DNA from: Ruegeria faecimaris
Lineage (GTDB): Bacteria; Pseudomonadota; Alphaproteobacteria; Rhodobacterales; Rhodobacteraceae
Length of the DNA: 64,000 nucleotides
Direction: 5' to 3'
Assembly (NCBI RefSeq): GCF_900182615.1
Contig: NZ_FXTE01000001.1
Span: forward strand, 496,001-560,000
The notes beneath the pieces were generated by a model that was given only the letters and a program-made list of their open reading frames with translations, ran no database searches and was not told the DNA's origin. The translations under genes and the position numbers were made by a program. Each line of letters opens with the position of its first letter. The first letter of the stretch is position 1. Of this stretch, positions 28,197-36,970 are shown piece after piece.

Positions 28197-30014
28197 TCAG
28201 GCAGATCTTGCCATACGTTTCCGCTCGTGCGGATCCAGAAAGCGTTTGCGCAGGCGAATTGCGTTGGGGGTAACCTCAACAAGTTCGTCATCGTCGATAT
28301 AGGCGATCGCCTCTTCCAACGAGAACTGAATATGGGGTGTCAGGCGCACAGCGTCATCCGATCCGCTGGCCCGGACGTTGGTCAGCTTTTTCCCCTTCAG
28401 CGGGTTAACCTCAAGATCGTTGTCGCGCGAATGCTCGCCGATAACCATACCCTGATATACATCGGTCTGAGGGCCAACAAACATGCGGCCACGCTCTTCG
28501 AGGTTCCAAAGGGCATAGGCAACGGCCTGCCCGTTCTCCATCGAGATCAGAACACCAGCGCGGCGGCCCGGGATTTGACCCTTATGCGGGGCCCAGTCGT
28601 GGAACACGCGGTTCAAAACGCCAGTACCGCGCGTATCTGTCAGGAATTCACCGTGATAGCCGATCAACCCGCGTGACGGCACATGGGCGATGATCCGGGT
28701 TTTGCCCGCACCAGCAGGCCGCATCTCGGCCAGCTCACCTTTGCGTACGCCGGTGATCTTTTCAATGACCGAGCCGGAATACTCGTCGTCCACGTCAATG
28801 GTGACCTCTTCGATGGGCTCCAGGCGCTGGCCGTCTTCTTCGAGGAACAGGACCTGCGGGCGAGAGATGCTCAGTTCGAACCCTTCGCGGCGCATGTTCT
28901 CGATCAGAACGCCCATCTGCAATTCGCCACGACCGGCAACTTCGAAGGCTTCACCGCCCGGAGTGTCGGTAATGCGAATGGCGACGTTCGATTCCGCCTC
29001 TTTCATCAAACGGTCGCGAATGACACGGGACTGAACTTTTTTACCGTCTCGGCCGGCAAGGGGCGAATCGTTGATACCAAAGGTCACTGTGATTGTCGGC
29101 GGGTCGATCGGCTGCGCGGGCAGAGCGTCTTCGACTTGTGGGGCAACAAGCGAATCTGCCACGGTCGCTTTGCTCATACCTGCGATGGTGACGATATCGC
29201 CCGCCTCGGCCACATCAATGGGTTGCTGCCCCAGACCGCGGAAAGCCAGGATTTTTGAGGCGCGGAAGTTCTCGATAAGTGTTCCGTCCCGGCTGAGCGC
29301 CTTGAGGGTGTCACCTGCCTTGAGCGTACCACTTTCGACACGGCCAGTCAGAATGCGGCCGATGAACGGGTCGCTGCCCAGTGTCGTGGCAAGCATCCGG
29401 AAGGGTTCGTCCTTGCGTTCGATCTGTTTGGGAGCAGGGACGTGGTCAACGATCAGGTCGAACAGTGCTGACAGATCCTTGCGGGGTCCTTCCAGCTCCA
29501 TATCTGCCCAGCCCGACCGGCCTGAGGCGTACATTGAAGGGAAATCAAGCTGATCGTCATCGGCACCAAGGTTTGCGAACAGATCAAAGCATTCGTCCAG
29601 CGCGCGGTCTGGTTCGGCGTCGGGCTTGTCGACTTTGTTCAGCACCACAATCGGACGCAGACCCAGCGCCAGCGCCTTGGAGGTCACGAATTTGGTCTGC
29701 GGCATCGGACCTTCGGCAGCATCGACCAGCAGGACAACGCCGTCGACCATGCTGAGGATGCGCTCAACCTCGCCGCCGAAATCGGCGTGGCCCGGCGTAT
29801 CGACGATATTGATCCGCGTGCCTTTCCACTCCACCGAAGTGGCCTTTGCAAGGATGGTGATACCACGCTCACGCTCGAGGTCATTGCTGTCCATGGCGCG
29901 TTCTGCGACAGCTTGATTTTCCCGGAACGCACCGGATTGTTTTAGCAGCTCATCGACCAGCGTTGTTTTGCCGTGGTCCACGTGAGCGATGATTGCGATA
30001 TTGCGCAGGTCCAT
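28197..30014 (-). CDS. typA: Ribosome-associated translational GTPase TypA/BipA
   Basis: A 605-residue GTPase of the EF-G/LepA superfamily. G1 is [15 protein letters not shown] (about 10-24), the switch region has [12 protein letters not shown]3 [15 protein letters not shown]4 NKVDKPDA. Then come the beta-barrel and EF-G-like domains and the TypA-specific C-terminus ending in a basic tail ([19 protein letters not shown]). It acts on ribosome assembly and stress adaptation. It is a single gene, 76 bases downstream of the SMR gene on the same strand. Confidence 0.97.
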   Translation of the reverse strand: MDLRNIAIIAHVDHGKTTLVDELLKQSGAFRENQAVAERAMDSNDLERERGITILAKATSVEWKGTRINIVDTPGHADFGGEVERILSMVDGVVLLVDAAEGPMPQTKFVTSKALALGLRPIVVLNKVDKPDAEPDRALDECFDLFANLGADDDQLDFPSMYASGRSGWADMELEGPRKDLSALFDLIVDHVPAPKQIERKDEPFRMLATTLGSDPFIGRILTGRVESGTLKAGDTLKALSRDGTLIENFRASKILAFRGLGQQPIDVAEAGDIVTIAGMSKATVADSLVAPQVEDALPAQPIDPPTITVTFGINDSPLAGRDGKKVQSRVIRDRLMKEAESNVAIRITDTPGGEAFEVAGRGELQMGVLIENMRREGFELSISRPQVLFLEEDGQRLEPIEEVTIDVDDEYSGSVIEKITGVRKGELAEMRPAGAGKTRIIAHVPSRGLIGYHGEFLTDTRGTGVLNRVFHDWAPHKGQIPGRRAGVLISMENGQAVAYALWNLEERGRMFVGPQTDVYQGMVIGEHSRDNDLEVNPLKGKKLTNVRASGSDDAVRLTPHIQFSLEEAIAYIDDDELVEVTPNAIRLRKRFLDPHERKRMARSA

Positions 30015-30090
30015 GAGAGGTCAGCCTTTGAACGGGAAGTTGACGCGCGCATAACGCGGCTCGGCGAAATATGCCAGCCCTAACCGATCG

Positions 30091-30426
30091 TCAGTGTCCT
30101 GCTGTACCGGAAAAGAGGTGTATGATTAGTATTCCACCCAAAATCATGCTGAGTCCAGCTATCCCGGGTAAATCCAACCTCTGACCAAAGACAATGAAAC
30201 CGATGATGGCAATCAGCACGATTCCAAGACCGGACCAGATCGCATAGACGATACCAACCGGCATGTATTTGAGCGTGAGGGCCATCAGATAAAAGGCAAT
30301 TCCATAGCCAACAACCACAAGCACTGACGGCCAGAACCGGCTGAATTGCTGGCTGGCCTGAAGTGCAGTTGTACCAATCGTTTCGGCAACAACTGCCAAC
30401 AGCAGTAGAAGATATGCTTTGGGCAC
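30091..30426 (-). CDS. Small multidrug resistance (SMR/EmrE) family transporter
   Basis: From a GTG at 30426 the protein has 111 residues, the usual SMR length; a longer in-frame version from 30510 would add 28 cysteine-containing residues and is unlikely. Four membrane helices are visible. The essential Glu of EmrE (E14) corresponds to Glu15 in VAETIGTTALQ, and helix 3 carries YAIWSGLGIVLI. It should act as a dimeric proton-coupled exporter of cationic compounds. The ribosome binding site before the GTG is weak. Confidence 0.88.
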   Translation of the reverse strand: MPKAYLLLLLAVVAETIGTTALQASQQFSRFWPSVLVVVGYGIAFYLMALTLKYMPVGIVYAIWSGLGIVLIAIIGFIVFGQRLDLPGIAGLSMILGGILIIHLFSGTAGH

Positions 30427-30601
30427 GGGGGTCTCGCATTCAATAAGGTTGCATTGGGTCGAGCACGAAATGACCGATACGCGCAAGCGATAGCAGGAGT
30501 TTACAGGCATCCGTCAGGGGTCAGGATTACCCGACTATGTGGATTTTCGGCAATGTGATACTTTGTCCGCGTTTTATCGTGTTTTTTTTATGAGTATCGC
30601 C

Positions 30602-30733
30602 ATGACGAAATTTGCAAAATACGTCATCGCTCTTTCGGCACTTATTGTTGCGCTTGGGTGGCTTGCTGGCGGGGGGTCCGTCGAAACAAAAGCAGCCCGA
30701 AATGTTGAGCGATTGATTGGTACATCGGTTTAA
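30602..30733 (+). CDS. Possible small membrane protein
   Basis: A 43-residue ORF (MTKFAKYVIALSALIVALGW...) with one hydrophobic helix after a basic N-terminus and a hydrophilic tail. In-frame starts exist further upstream (30539, 30590). It is followed at 17 bases by a strong hairpin. There is no good ribosome binding site and no recognised family, so this is a tentative call. Confidence 0.35.
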   Translation: MTKFAKYVIALSALIVALGWLAGGGSVETKAARNVERLIGTSV

Positions 30734-30749
30734 GCGACTGCCGAATACA

Positions 30750-30778
30750 GGAAAAAGGGGTGTTATGCTCCTTTTTCC
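30750..30778. terminator. Hairpin between the small ORF and the HD gene
   Basis: A stem of 11 pairs (one G-T) GGAAAAAGG.. / ..CCTTTTTCC with loop TGTTATG. It stands 10 bases from the stop of the minus-strand HD gene and 17 bases from the plus-strand ORF, so it may serve both. Confidence 0.65.
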
Positions 30779-30787
30779 GCTGTGTTT

Positions 30788-31945
30788 TCAGCCTTCTGCA
30801 GTCTCAGAAAAGTAACCCCGAAGCAACGGATCCAGCCATGCCCACAGGGCTGGTGCACCGGGAATAATCACCGTGCCGACACGGCTGTGGATTTGTTCGT
30901 ATGTGACGTTGTAATCAATCCAGGAACCGCCTCCTGTCTCGAGGTTGCCAACCGGGGTTTGGAAGCGATCAATCGCTTTGGCGAAACAGGCATCGGGGCT
31001 TTCGGCCTGTTCAAACTCCTGCCAGATCGACATGAATTCTTGATTTTGCACCTCTGGGAGCATTCCAAACAACCTTTGCGCCGCAGCAAGTTCCTCGGCG
31101 GCTTGTGCCGCGTGGTCGACCTGCCCATGAATTGGGTGATCACCGGCGTCAATTTCAACAATGTCGTGCAGCAAAAGCATCCTGAGGGCGCGGTTCACAG
31201 AAACGGAAGGGGCTGCATATTCGGACAGGACCCAGGCAAAAAGCATGATGTGCCAGGAATGTTCGGCTGAATTCTCAAACCGGTCATCATAGAGCAGACG
31301 AGATGCGCGCTGAACCGATTTGAGTTGGTCAGTTTCAGACAAGAAACCCAAACGCAATGAAAGCTCGGAGGTTTCGAGTTTGCCTCCATTCAGCAGTGCT
31401 TGGGCAAGATTATATGCGTCTGGGAAAGCTTGTTGCAGATAGGCAGCGCGACCTTGTTTCAGGTTGTCATTCACGACAGCTAAATGCTCTGGGTTTGGCC
31501 GTTCTGCACACAGCACCTGAAACATCGGTTGCGACCGATCCAGAACCTTGGCGAATTTCGCGTCCGGGGTGGTGTCGGCTTCGAATTCTTGCCAAAGAGC
31601 CAGAAACGTCGTGGCCTGATCCGTAGGCAGCATGCCAAACAGCTCTTCAGCAGCTGTTTGTTCCGCCAATTCCAGTGCTTTCCAATCTGTTTTCAGGTGA
31701 ATCGGGTGATCGCCTACGATGATTTCGACCAGATCATGCAGCAGTAGCATTTTGATCACGCGGTCGATATTCACGTCTGGCCCAGCAACCGGTTCCAAAA
31801 CCAGGGCCCAAAGCGCCAGTTGCCAACTATGCTCAGCCGCGTTCTCTGGGCGAGACTGATCCAACAAGGCGTTGGCACGATTGACAGATTTCAACCTGTC
31901 CGCGCGTTTAAGAAAGTCGATTTGCGCGGACAGTCTTTGCGTCAT
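30788..31945 (-). CDS. Tandem-duplicated HD-domain hydrolase (YfbR-like, two HD domains)
   Basis: A 385-residue protein made of two homologous halves of about 190 residues. Each half has the metal-site set: AEHSW (His), LLLHDxVEI (His-Asp) and a later LDR/IDR (Asp). Each is followed by the same GDHPIH block and by ELFGMLP / RLFGMLP and LWQEFE / IWQEFE. Single-domain relatives are 5'-deoxynucleotidase-like HD hydrolases. Both metal sites look intact, so this may be a covalent dimer. It overlaps the preceding small gene by 4 bases (ATGA) in a three-gene operon with an alpha/beta hydrolase. Confidence 0.85.
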   Translation of the reverse strand: MTQRLSAQIDFLKRADRLKSVNRANALLDQSRPENAAEHSWQLALWALVLEPVAGPDVNIDRVIKMLLLHDLVEIIVGDHPIHLKTDWKALELAEQTAAEELFGMLPTDQATTFLALWQEFEADTTPDAKFAKVLDRSQPMFQVLCAERPNPEHLAVVNDNLKQGRAAYLQQAFPDAYNLAQALLNGGKLETSELSLRLGFLSETDQLKSVQRASRLLYDDRFENSAEHSWHIMLFAWVLSEYAAPSVSVNRALRMLLLHDIVEIDAGDHPIHGQVDHAAQAAEELAAAQRLFGMLPEVQNQEFMSIWQEFEQAESPDACFAKAIDRFQTPVGNLETGGGSWIDYNVTYEQIHSRVGTVIIPGAPALWAWLDPLLRGYFSETAEG

Positions 31946-32187
31946 TGTTTTTCTATAGCTTTCAGTTTTGACCGATGTTCGGTCAATTTTTCGACGACAA
32001 ACTTGCGGGCCTTACGTTCGGCCATCCGGACACGGATCTCGGTCAGGAATGCTTCTTCCAATGTTTGTGAGGACGCCCCGATCACTTCGCCAACTTCCAT
32101 GAAGAAGCGGTCGTTTCCTGTTTCGTCCATCACTTTCATTGTGTCTTCGGCCAGCTTGGAAGCAAGCCTGATGATCGTGTCGGACAT
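31942..32187 (-). CDS. Small conserved-looking hypothetical protein between hydrolase and HD genes
   Basis: An 81-residue charged helical protein (MSDTIIRLASKLAEDTMKVM...). It overlaps the hydrolase stop by one base (TAATG) and the HD gene start by 4 bases, so it is translationally coupled on both sides. It has no signal peptide or membrane segment, and a coiled-coil-like C-terminal half rich in R/K/E. I do not recognise a family. Confidence 0.75.
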   Translation of the reverse strand: MSDTIIRLASKLAEDTMKVMDETGNDRFFMEVGEVIGASSQTLEEAFLTEIRVRMAERKARKFVVEKLTEHRSKLKAIEKQ

Positions 32188-32840
32188 TAGCGCGTGTTCT
32201 CTGTCAGCCGCCGTTTCACATAGTCACTTACGTCAGTGATCAGCGTATCCATGTGGCGATCCTGAAAGAAGTGGTCAGCACCCTCAACTTCGTTATGGGT
32301 GATTGTGATGCCCTTCTGTTCATGCAGCTTGTTAACCAATGCAGTGGTGTCTGCAGGCGGGGCTACCCGATCAGAGGATCCGTTGATAATCAGACCCGAA
32401 GAGGGGCAGGGCGCCAGGAACGAGAAATCATACATGTTGGCTGGCGGAGAAACGCTGATGAAACCGGTAATCTCAGGGCGGCGCATAAGCAGTTGCATCC
32501 CGATCCAGGCTCCGAACGAGAACCCTGCGACCCAGCAGTGTTTCGAATTGTTGTTCATCGACTGCAGGTAGTCCAGTGCCGATGCCGCATCACTCAGCTC
32601 GCCTACGCCCTGGTCATATTCGCCCTGGCTGCGGCCAACACCGCGAAAGTTGAACCGCAACACGGTGAAACCCATGTTGTAGAACGCATAGTGCAGATTA
32701 TAGACCACCTTGTTGTTCATGGTCCCGCCAAATTGAGGATGCGGGTGCAACACGATGGCGATCGGTGCGTCTTTTTCCTTTTGCGGGTGGTAGCGGCCTT
32801 CCAGGCGGCCTTCGGGTCCGGGAAAAATCACCTCGGGCAT
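32187..32840 (-). CDS. Alpha/beta hydrolase (dienelactone-hydrolase-like)
   Basis: A 217-residue alpha/beta hydrolase. The oxyanion region HPHPQFGGTM lies near the N-terminus. The nucleophile elbow is GFSFG (Ser in WVAGFSFGAWIG), the acid is probably Asp in NGSSDRVAPP, and the His is in GADHFF. There is no signal peptide. The substrate is unknown. It is first of the overlapping minus-strand trio and shares the divergent region with the iscR-suf promoter. Confidence 0.88.
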   Translation of the reverse strand: MPEVIFPGPEGRLEGRYHPQKEKDAPIAIVLHPHPQFGGTMNNKVVYNLHYAFYNMGFTVLRFNFRGVGRSQGEYDQGVGELSDAASALDYLQSMNNNSKHCWVAGFSFGAWIGMQLLMRRPEITGFISVSPPANMYDFSFLAPCPSSGLIINGSSDRVAPPADTTALVNKLHEQKGITITHNEVEGADHFFQDRHMDTLITDVSDYVKRRLTENTR

Positions 32841-32880
32841 GTGTGCATAGGTCCTGTCTTTTTCTTCTGGGTGTCCGGAA

Positions 32881-32905
32881 ATACTTGACGATAATCGTCG
32901 GACAC
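32881..32905 (+). promoter_or_regulatory. IscR-type operator with core dyad GACGATAATCGTC, covering the suf -35
   Basis: The core 32887-32899 is a perfect 13-base palindrome. The flanks fit the E. coli type-1 IscR motif at most positions (ATACTTGAC on the left, GTCGG on the right), with one symmetrical T-to-G / A-to-C change. The likely -35 TTGACG (32885-32890) lies inside it. IscR binding is inferred from motif likeness and from the adjacent iscR gene. Confidence 0.65.
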
Positions 32906-32906
32906 C

Positions 32907-32921
32907 TTAGAACGGTTCTAA
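32907..32921 (+). promoter_or_regulatory. Irr/ICE-type palindrome overlapping the suf -10
   Basis: TTAGAACGGTTCTAA is a perfect 15-base palindrome and fits the iron control element TTTAGAA-N3-TTCTAAA apart from the outermost bases. A candidate -10 TAGAAC (32908-32913) lies within it, 17 bases after TTGACG. Iron control by Irr is inferred. Confidence 0.65.
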
Positions 32922-33018
32922 TTGTGTTAGTCGGCGCAAGGGCGCTGTCAGTCGGAGATACGCACTGGCAGCGGCGGCGTCAATGATTTCGCGCGTTAAC
33001 TGCCATAAGGGAATGAGA

Positions 33019-33477
33019 ATGAAGCTTTCGACCAAGGGTCGTTACGCGATGGTGGCCTTGGCTGATATCGCTCTTCAGTCTTCTGACGGACTGGTAACGC
33101 TGAGCGAAATTTCCGAACGGCAGGACATCTCGTTGCCTTATCTTGAACAGCTGTTCGTAAAGCTGCGCCGGGCCGAGCTTGTCTCGTCAGTGCGCGGTCC
33201 GGGCGGAGGTTATCGGTTGGCGCGCCCTGCGTCGGAAATCCGTGTAGTCGAAATTCTGTCCGCCGTCGACGAAACTGTAGACGCGTTGAAAAAAGGGGCA
33301 GGGGCATCCGGGGCCTCATCGGGCAGTCGTGCGCAATCGCTGACCAACCGATTGTGGGAAGGGCTGAGTGCCCATGTTTATGTGTTTCTGCATCAAACGC
33401 GGCTTTCTGATGTGATCAGGAACGACTTGGCGCCCTGTCCGGCTGTTCCTAATCTGTTTGCGGTCGTGGACGAGTAA
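33019..33477 (+). CDS. iscR: Rrf2-family regulator IscR lacking the cysteine triad
   Basis: A 152-residue protein from the ATG at 33019 (MKLSTKGRYAM, as in other IscR), with AAGGG 7 bases upstream; ATG 33013 is possible. The winged-helix part is canonical (ISERQDISLPYLEQLF, SVRGPGGGYRLAR). The region that holds three cluster-ligating cysteines in E. coli IscR reads here ALKKGAGASGASSGSRAQSL, with no cysteine; the only cysteine is near the C-terminus in LAPCPAVPN. As far as I recall, Rhodobacter IscR is a known exception of this kind that still binds Fe-S. It is first gene of the suf operon and has two operator-like dyads upstream. Confidence 0.9.
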   Translation: MKLSTKGRYAMVALADIALQSSDGLVTLSEISERQDISLPYLEQLFVKLRRAELVSSVRGPGGGYRLARPASEIRVVEILSAVDETVDALKKGAGASGASSGSRAQSLTNRLWEGLSAHVYVFLHQTRLSDVIRNDLAPCPAVPNLFAVVDE

Positions 33478-33525
33478 GATGAATTTGCTTTGTCCAAGTC
33501 CCTTTGGCTGCCAAAAGGTGCATCC

Positions 33526-34605
33526 ATGAATCGTGTTTACCTTGATCATAACGCCACAACGCCAATTCGTCCCGAAGCGCGCGATGCGATGATCACGGCA
33601 ATGGATCAGATCGGTAACCCTTCCTCGGTTCACGCTGAAGGACGAGCGGCAAAGGCCATGGTGGAGCGGGCACGGGCGCAGGTGGCCGAAGCTGTCGGGT
33701 GCCGACCGCAGGAAGTTATTTTCACCTCTGGTGCGACCGAAGCGGCTCGGGCCCTGCAGAATAGACCGAATAATTGCGATGTGTTCGTTGATGCTACGGC
33801 GCATGACGCGCTTTGGTCGCATCTTGATCTATCGAACTGCAACGAACGCCCGTTCGGACCTGGTCACATCTTAGCAATGGGGTTGGCGAATTCGGAAACA
33901 GGTATCGTTACCTTGCCACCGAAAAAGGTCGAAGGTCAGTGGCCCTATGGCGCACGGCGCGCCGATTGGTTGTTGCTGGATATTACACAGGCTGTTGGCC
34001 GTATCCCCTTTTCCTTCGCCTGGAGCGATGCGGATATGGCGGTTCTTTCGGCGCATAAAATCGGCGGTCCTAAGGGTGTTGGCGCTCTGATCCTCAAACA
34101 AGGGCTGGACATCAACCCGCTTGCGGTTGGTGGCGGGCAGGAAATGGGCCGGCGCTCCGGGACGGAAAACGTTGTTGGAATCGCGGGTTTTGGTGCCGCT
34201 GCCGAGGCCGCAGTGAAAGATCTGGCTAACGGTGTTTGGGAAAATGTTGCTAAATTTAGAAATATTCTAGAGAACGCTCTTGAGGCCGGATCGAAAGCGA
34301 CTATTTTTGTCGGGAAAGATCAGGAGCGACTCCCCAACACTTTGTGTTTTGCAACTCCCGGATGGAAAGGGGAGACGCAGGTTATGCAGATGGATCTGGC
34401 TGGATTTGCGATCAGCGCAGGGTCGGCCTGTTCAAGTGGCAAGGTAAAGACCAGCCGAGTTCTGACGGCAATGGGATATGACGAGGTAACGGCAGCCAGC
34501 GCAATTCGCGTATCGCTCGGCCCTTGGACGACAGAAGATGATGTGCTGCGTTTCGCGGATACGTGGCTGGAAAAAGAGAAAAAGCATCGCGCGCGTGCCG
34601 CGTGA
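33526..34605 (+). CDS. Cysteine desulfurase (IscS/NifS-like)
   Basis: A 359-residue PLP enzyme from the ATG at 33526 (MNRVYLDHNATTPIRPEA) with AAGGTG 6 bases upstream. The N-terminal DHNATTP block, the PLP lysine in SAHKIGGPKG, RSGTENV and the active-site Cys loop SAGSACSSGKV make it a group I (IscS/NifS) desulfurase. It supplies sulfur for Fe-S cluster assembly. It lies between iscR and sufB. A second, SufS-type desulfurase closes the operon. Confidence 0.9.
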   Translation: MNRVYLDHNATTPIRPEARDAMITAMDQIGNPSSVHAEGRAAKAMVERARAQVAEAVGCRPQEVIFTSGATEAARALQNRPNNCDVFVDATAHDALWSHLDLSNCNERPFGPGHILAMGLANSETGIVTLPPKKVEGQWPYGARRADWLLLDITQAVGRIPFSFAWSDADMAVLSAHKIGGPKGVGALILKQGLDINPLAVGGGQEMGRRSGTENVVGIAGFGAAAEAAVKDLANGVWENVAKFRNILENALEAGSKATIFVGKDQERLPNTLCFATPGWKGETQVMQMDLAGFAISAGSACSSGKVKTSRVLTAMGYDEVTAASAIRVSLGPWTTEDDVLRFADTWLEKEKKHRARAA

Positions 34606-34623
34606 TCTGACGGAGGATAAGTC

Positions 34624-36144
34624 ATGGCCGCTTTGGACCAGACTCAGGTAAAAGAAGGTGTCGATCAGGAAACCGTTGATGCGGTGCGCGAGGCCGGAAC
34701 CTATAAATACGGCTGGAACACCGATATCGAGATGGAATACGCCCCAAAAGGCGTGAACCCCGATATCGTCCGTCTGATCTCGGACAAGAATGAAGAACCG
34801 GAATGGATGACCGAATGGCGTCTGGCCGCGTTCGAACGCTGGACCAAGATGGAAGAGCCGAAATGGGCGATGGTCAGCTATCCCGAAATCGACTTTCAGA
34901 ACCAGTATTATTATGCCCGCCCGAAATCGATGGAGGTAAAGCCGAAATCGCTGGATGAGGTGGATCCGAAGCTGCTGGCCACTTACGAAAAGCTCGGTAT
35001 CCCGCTGAAAGAACAGATGATTCTGGCTGGCGTCGAAGGCGCCGAGGATATGCCTGCTGAGGGCCGCAAGGTGGCCGTGGATGCGGTGTTCGACTCGGTG
35101 TCCGTTGGCACAACTTTTCAGGCCGAACTGAAAAAGGCAGGTGTGATCTTCTGTTCGATTTCTGAAGCGATCAGGGAACACCCCGAGCTGGTCAAGAAAT
35201 ACCTGGGCACTGTGGTTCCGGTATCCGATAATTTCTATGCCACGCTGAACTCGGCCGTGTTCTCGGACGGGTCATTTGTCTACATCCCGCCGGGCGTACG
35301 CTGCCCGATGGAGCTGAGCACCTATTTCCGCATCAATGCGGAGAACACCGGTCAGTTTGAACGCACCCTGATCATCGCCGATAAAGGCAGCTATGTCAGC
35401 TACTTGGAAGGCTGTACTGCGCCTCAGCGCGACACTGCGCAGCTGCATGCTGCCGTGGTCGAAATCATCATCGAGGAAGATGCCGAGGTAAAATACTCGA
35501 CCGTTCAGAACTGGTACCCCGGGGATGAGAATGGCAAGGGCGGCATCTATAACTTTGTGACCAAGCGCGCGGATTGCCGCGGCGACCGGTCCAAGGTGAT
35601 GTGGACGCAGGTGGAGACCGGCTCTGCCGTGACATGGAAATACCCGTCCTGCATCCTGCGCGGCAATGAAAGCCAAGGTGAGTTCTATTCGATCGCGATT
35701 GCCAATAACTATCAGCAGGCCGACACTGGCACCAAGATGATCCACCTCGGCAAGAACACCAAGTCTCGGATCGTTTCGAAAGGGATCAGCGCGGGCAAGG
35801 CGCAGAACACCTATCGCGGGTTGGTCTCGATGCATCCAAAAGCCAAGGACAGCCGCAATTACACCCAGTGTGACAGCTTGCTGATCGGCGACAAATGCGG
35901 GGCGCATACGGTGCCCTATATCGAGGTCAAGAACAACTCATCGCGCGTCGAGCATGAAGCGACGACGTCGAAGGTCGATGATGATCAGCTGTTCTATTGC
36001 CGTCAGCGCGGAATGGACGAGGAAGAGGCCGTGGCCCTTGTTGTCAACGGGTTCTGCAAGGACGTGCTACAGGCACTGCCAATGGAATTTGCGATGGAGG
36101 CCCAGCAGTTGGTGGCCATCAGTCTCGAAGGATCTGTGGGTTAA
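34624..36144 (+). CDS. sufB: Fe-S cluster assembly scaffold SufB
   Basis: A 506-residue SufB with the family core: [45 protein letters not shown], and the C-terminal block around [20 protein letters not shown] and [15 protein letters not shown]. The conserved cysteine in EGCTAP and the His in SRVEHEA are intact. It forms the SufBC2D complex with the two following genes. Start ATG 34624 follows GGAGG (CGGAGGATAAGTC). Confidence 0.97.
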   Translation: MAALDQTQVKEGVDQETVDAVREAGTYKYGWNTDIEMEYAPKGVNPDIVRLISDKNEEPEWMTEWRLAAFERWTKMEEPKWAMVSYPEIDFQNQYYYARPKSMEVKPKSLDEVDPKLLATYEKLGIPLKEQMILAGVEGAEDMPAEGRKVAVDAVFDSVSVGTTFQAELKKAGVIFCSISEAIREHPELVKKYLGTVVPVSDNFYATLNSAVFSDGSFVYIPPGVRCPMELSTYFRINAENTGQFERTLIIADKGSYVSYLEGCTAPQRDTAQLHAAVVEIIIEEDAEVKYSTVQNWYPGDENGKGGIYNFVTKRADCRGDRSKVMWTQVETGSAVTWKYPSCILRGNESQGEFYSIAIANNYQQADTGTKMIHLGKNTKSRIVSKGISAGKAQNTYRGLVSMHPKAKDSRNYTQCDSLLIGDKCGAHTVPYIEVKNNSSRVEHEATTSKVDDDQLFYCRQRGMDEEEAVALVVNGFCKDVLQALPMEFAMEAQQLVAISLEGSVG

Positions 36145-36214
36145 TCCCGACTTTCCCTGAATTCAGAACATACAGGGGGCATGACCCTCTTGCGATACGC
36201 CAAAGGAAATAAAC

Positions 36215-36970
36215 ATGCTGGAAATCAAAAACCTGCACGTCAAACTTGAAGAAGAAGACAAGCAAATCCTCAAAGGTGTCGACCTGAAGGTTGAGGCTGG
36301 CAAGGTACATGCGATCATGGGGCCAAATGGCTCGGGCAAATCGACGCTCAGCTATGTGCTGTCCGGTCGGGATGGGTATGAAGTGACCGAAGGCTCGGCG
36401 ACCCTTGGTGGTGAGAACCTGTTCGAGATGGAACCGGAAGAGCGCGCAGCAGCCGGCGTTTTCCTGGCGTTCCAATATCCGGTTGAAATCCCGGGCGTTG
36501 GCAACATGACCTTTCTGCGCACCGCTGTGAACTCACAGCGCAAGGCCCGCGGGGAAGAAGAGCTTTCAGCAGCCGATTTCCTGAAAGAGGTGCGCGCCAA
36601 GGCCAAATCGTTAAAGATCGATGCGGATATGCTGAAGCGCCCTGTGAATGTTGGCTTTTCTGGCGGTGAGAAAAAGCGCAACGAAATACTGCAAATGGCC
36701 ATGCTCGAGCCCAAAATGTGCATTCTGGACGAGACAGATTCCGGTTTGGATGTAGACGCGATGAAACTGGTTGCCGAGGGCGTGAACGCGCTGCGCGACG
36801 AAGCGCGTGGTTTCCTTGTTATCACGCATTATCAGCGCCTTCTGGACCACATCAAACCTGATGTCGTGCATATCATGGCCGATGGGCGGATTGTAAAAAC
36901 TGGCGGTCCCGAGTTGGCACTTGAGGTTGAAAACAACGGTTATGCCGACATTCTGGCCGAGGTGAACTGA
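36215..36970 (+). CDS. sufC: Fe-S assembly ATPase SufC
   Basis: A 251-residue ABC-type ATPase with Walker A GPNGSGKST (about 36-44), Q-loop FLAFQYPVEIPG, signature FSGGEKKRNEI, Walker B CILDETDSGLD (the family's usual DETDSG) and H-loop ITHYQR. It drives the SufB-SufD scaffold. Its stop overlaps the sufD start by one base (TGATG). The 70 bases between sufB and sufC hold no obvious hairpin. Confidence 0.97.
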   Translation: MLEIKNLHVKLEEEDKQILKGVDLKVEAGKVHAIMGPNGSGKSTLSYVLSGRDGYEVTEGSATLGGENLFEMEPEERAAAGVFLAFQYPVEIPGVGNMTFLRTAVNSQRKARGEEELSAADFLKEVRAKAKSLKIDADMLKRPVNVGFSGGEKKRNEILQMAMLEPKMCILDETDSGLDVDAMKLVAEGVNALRDEARGFLVITHYQRLLDHIKPDVVHIMADGRIVKTGGPELALEVENNGYADILAEVN

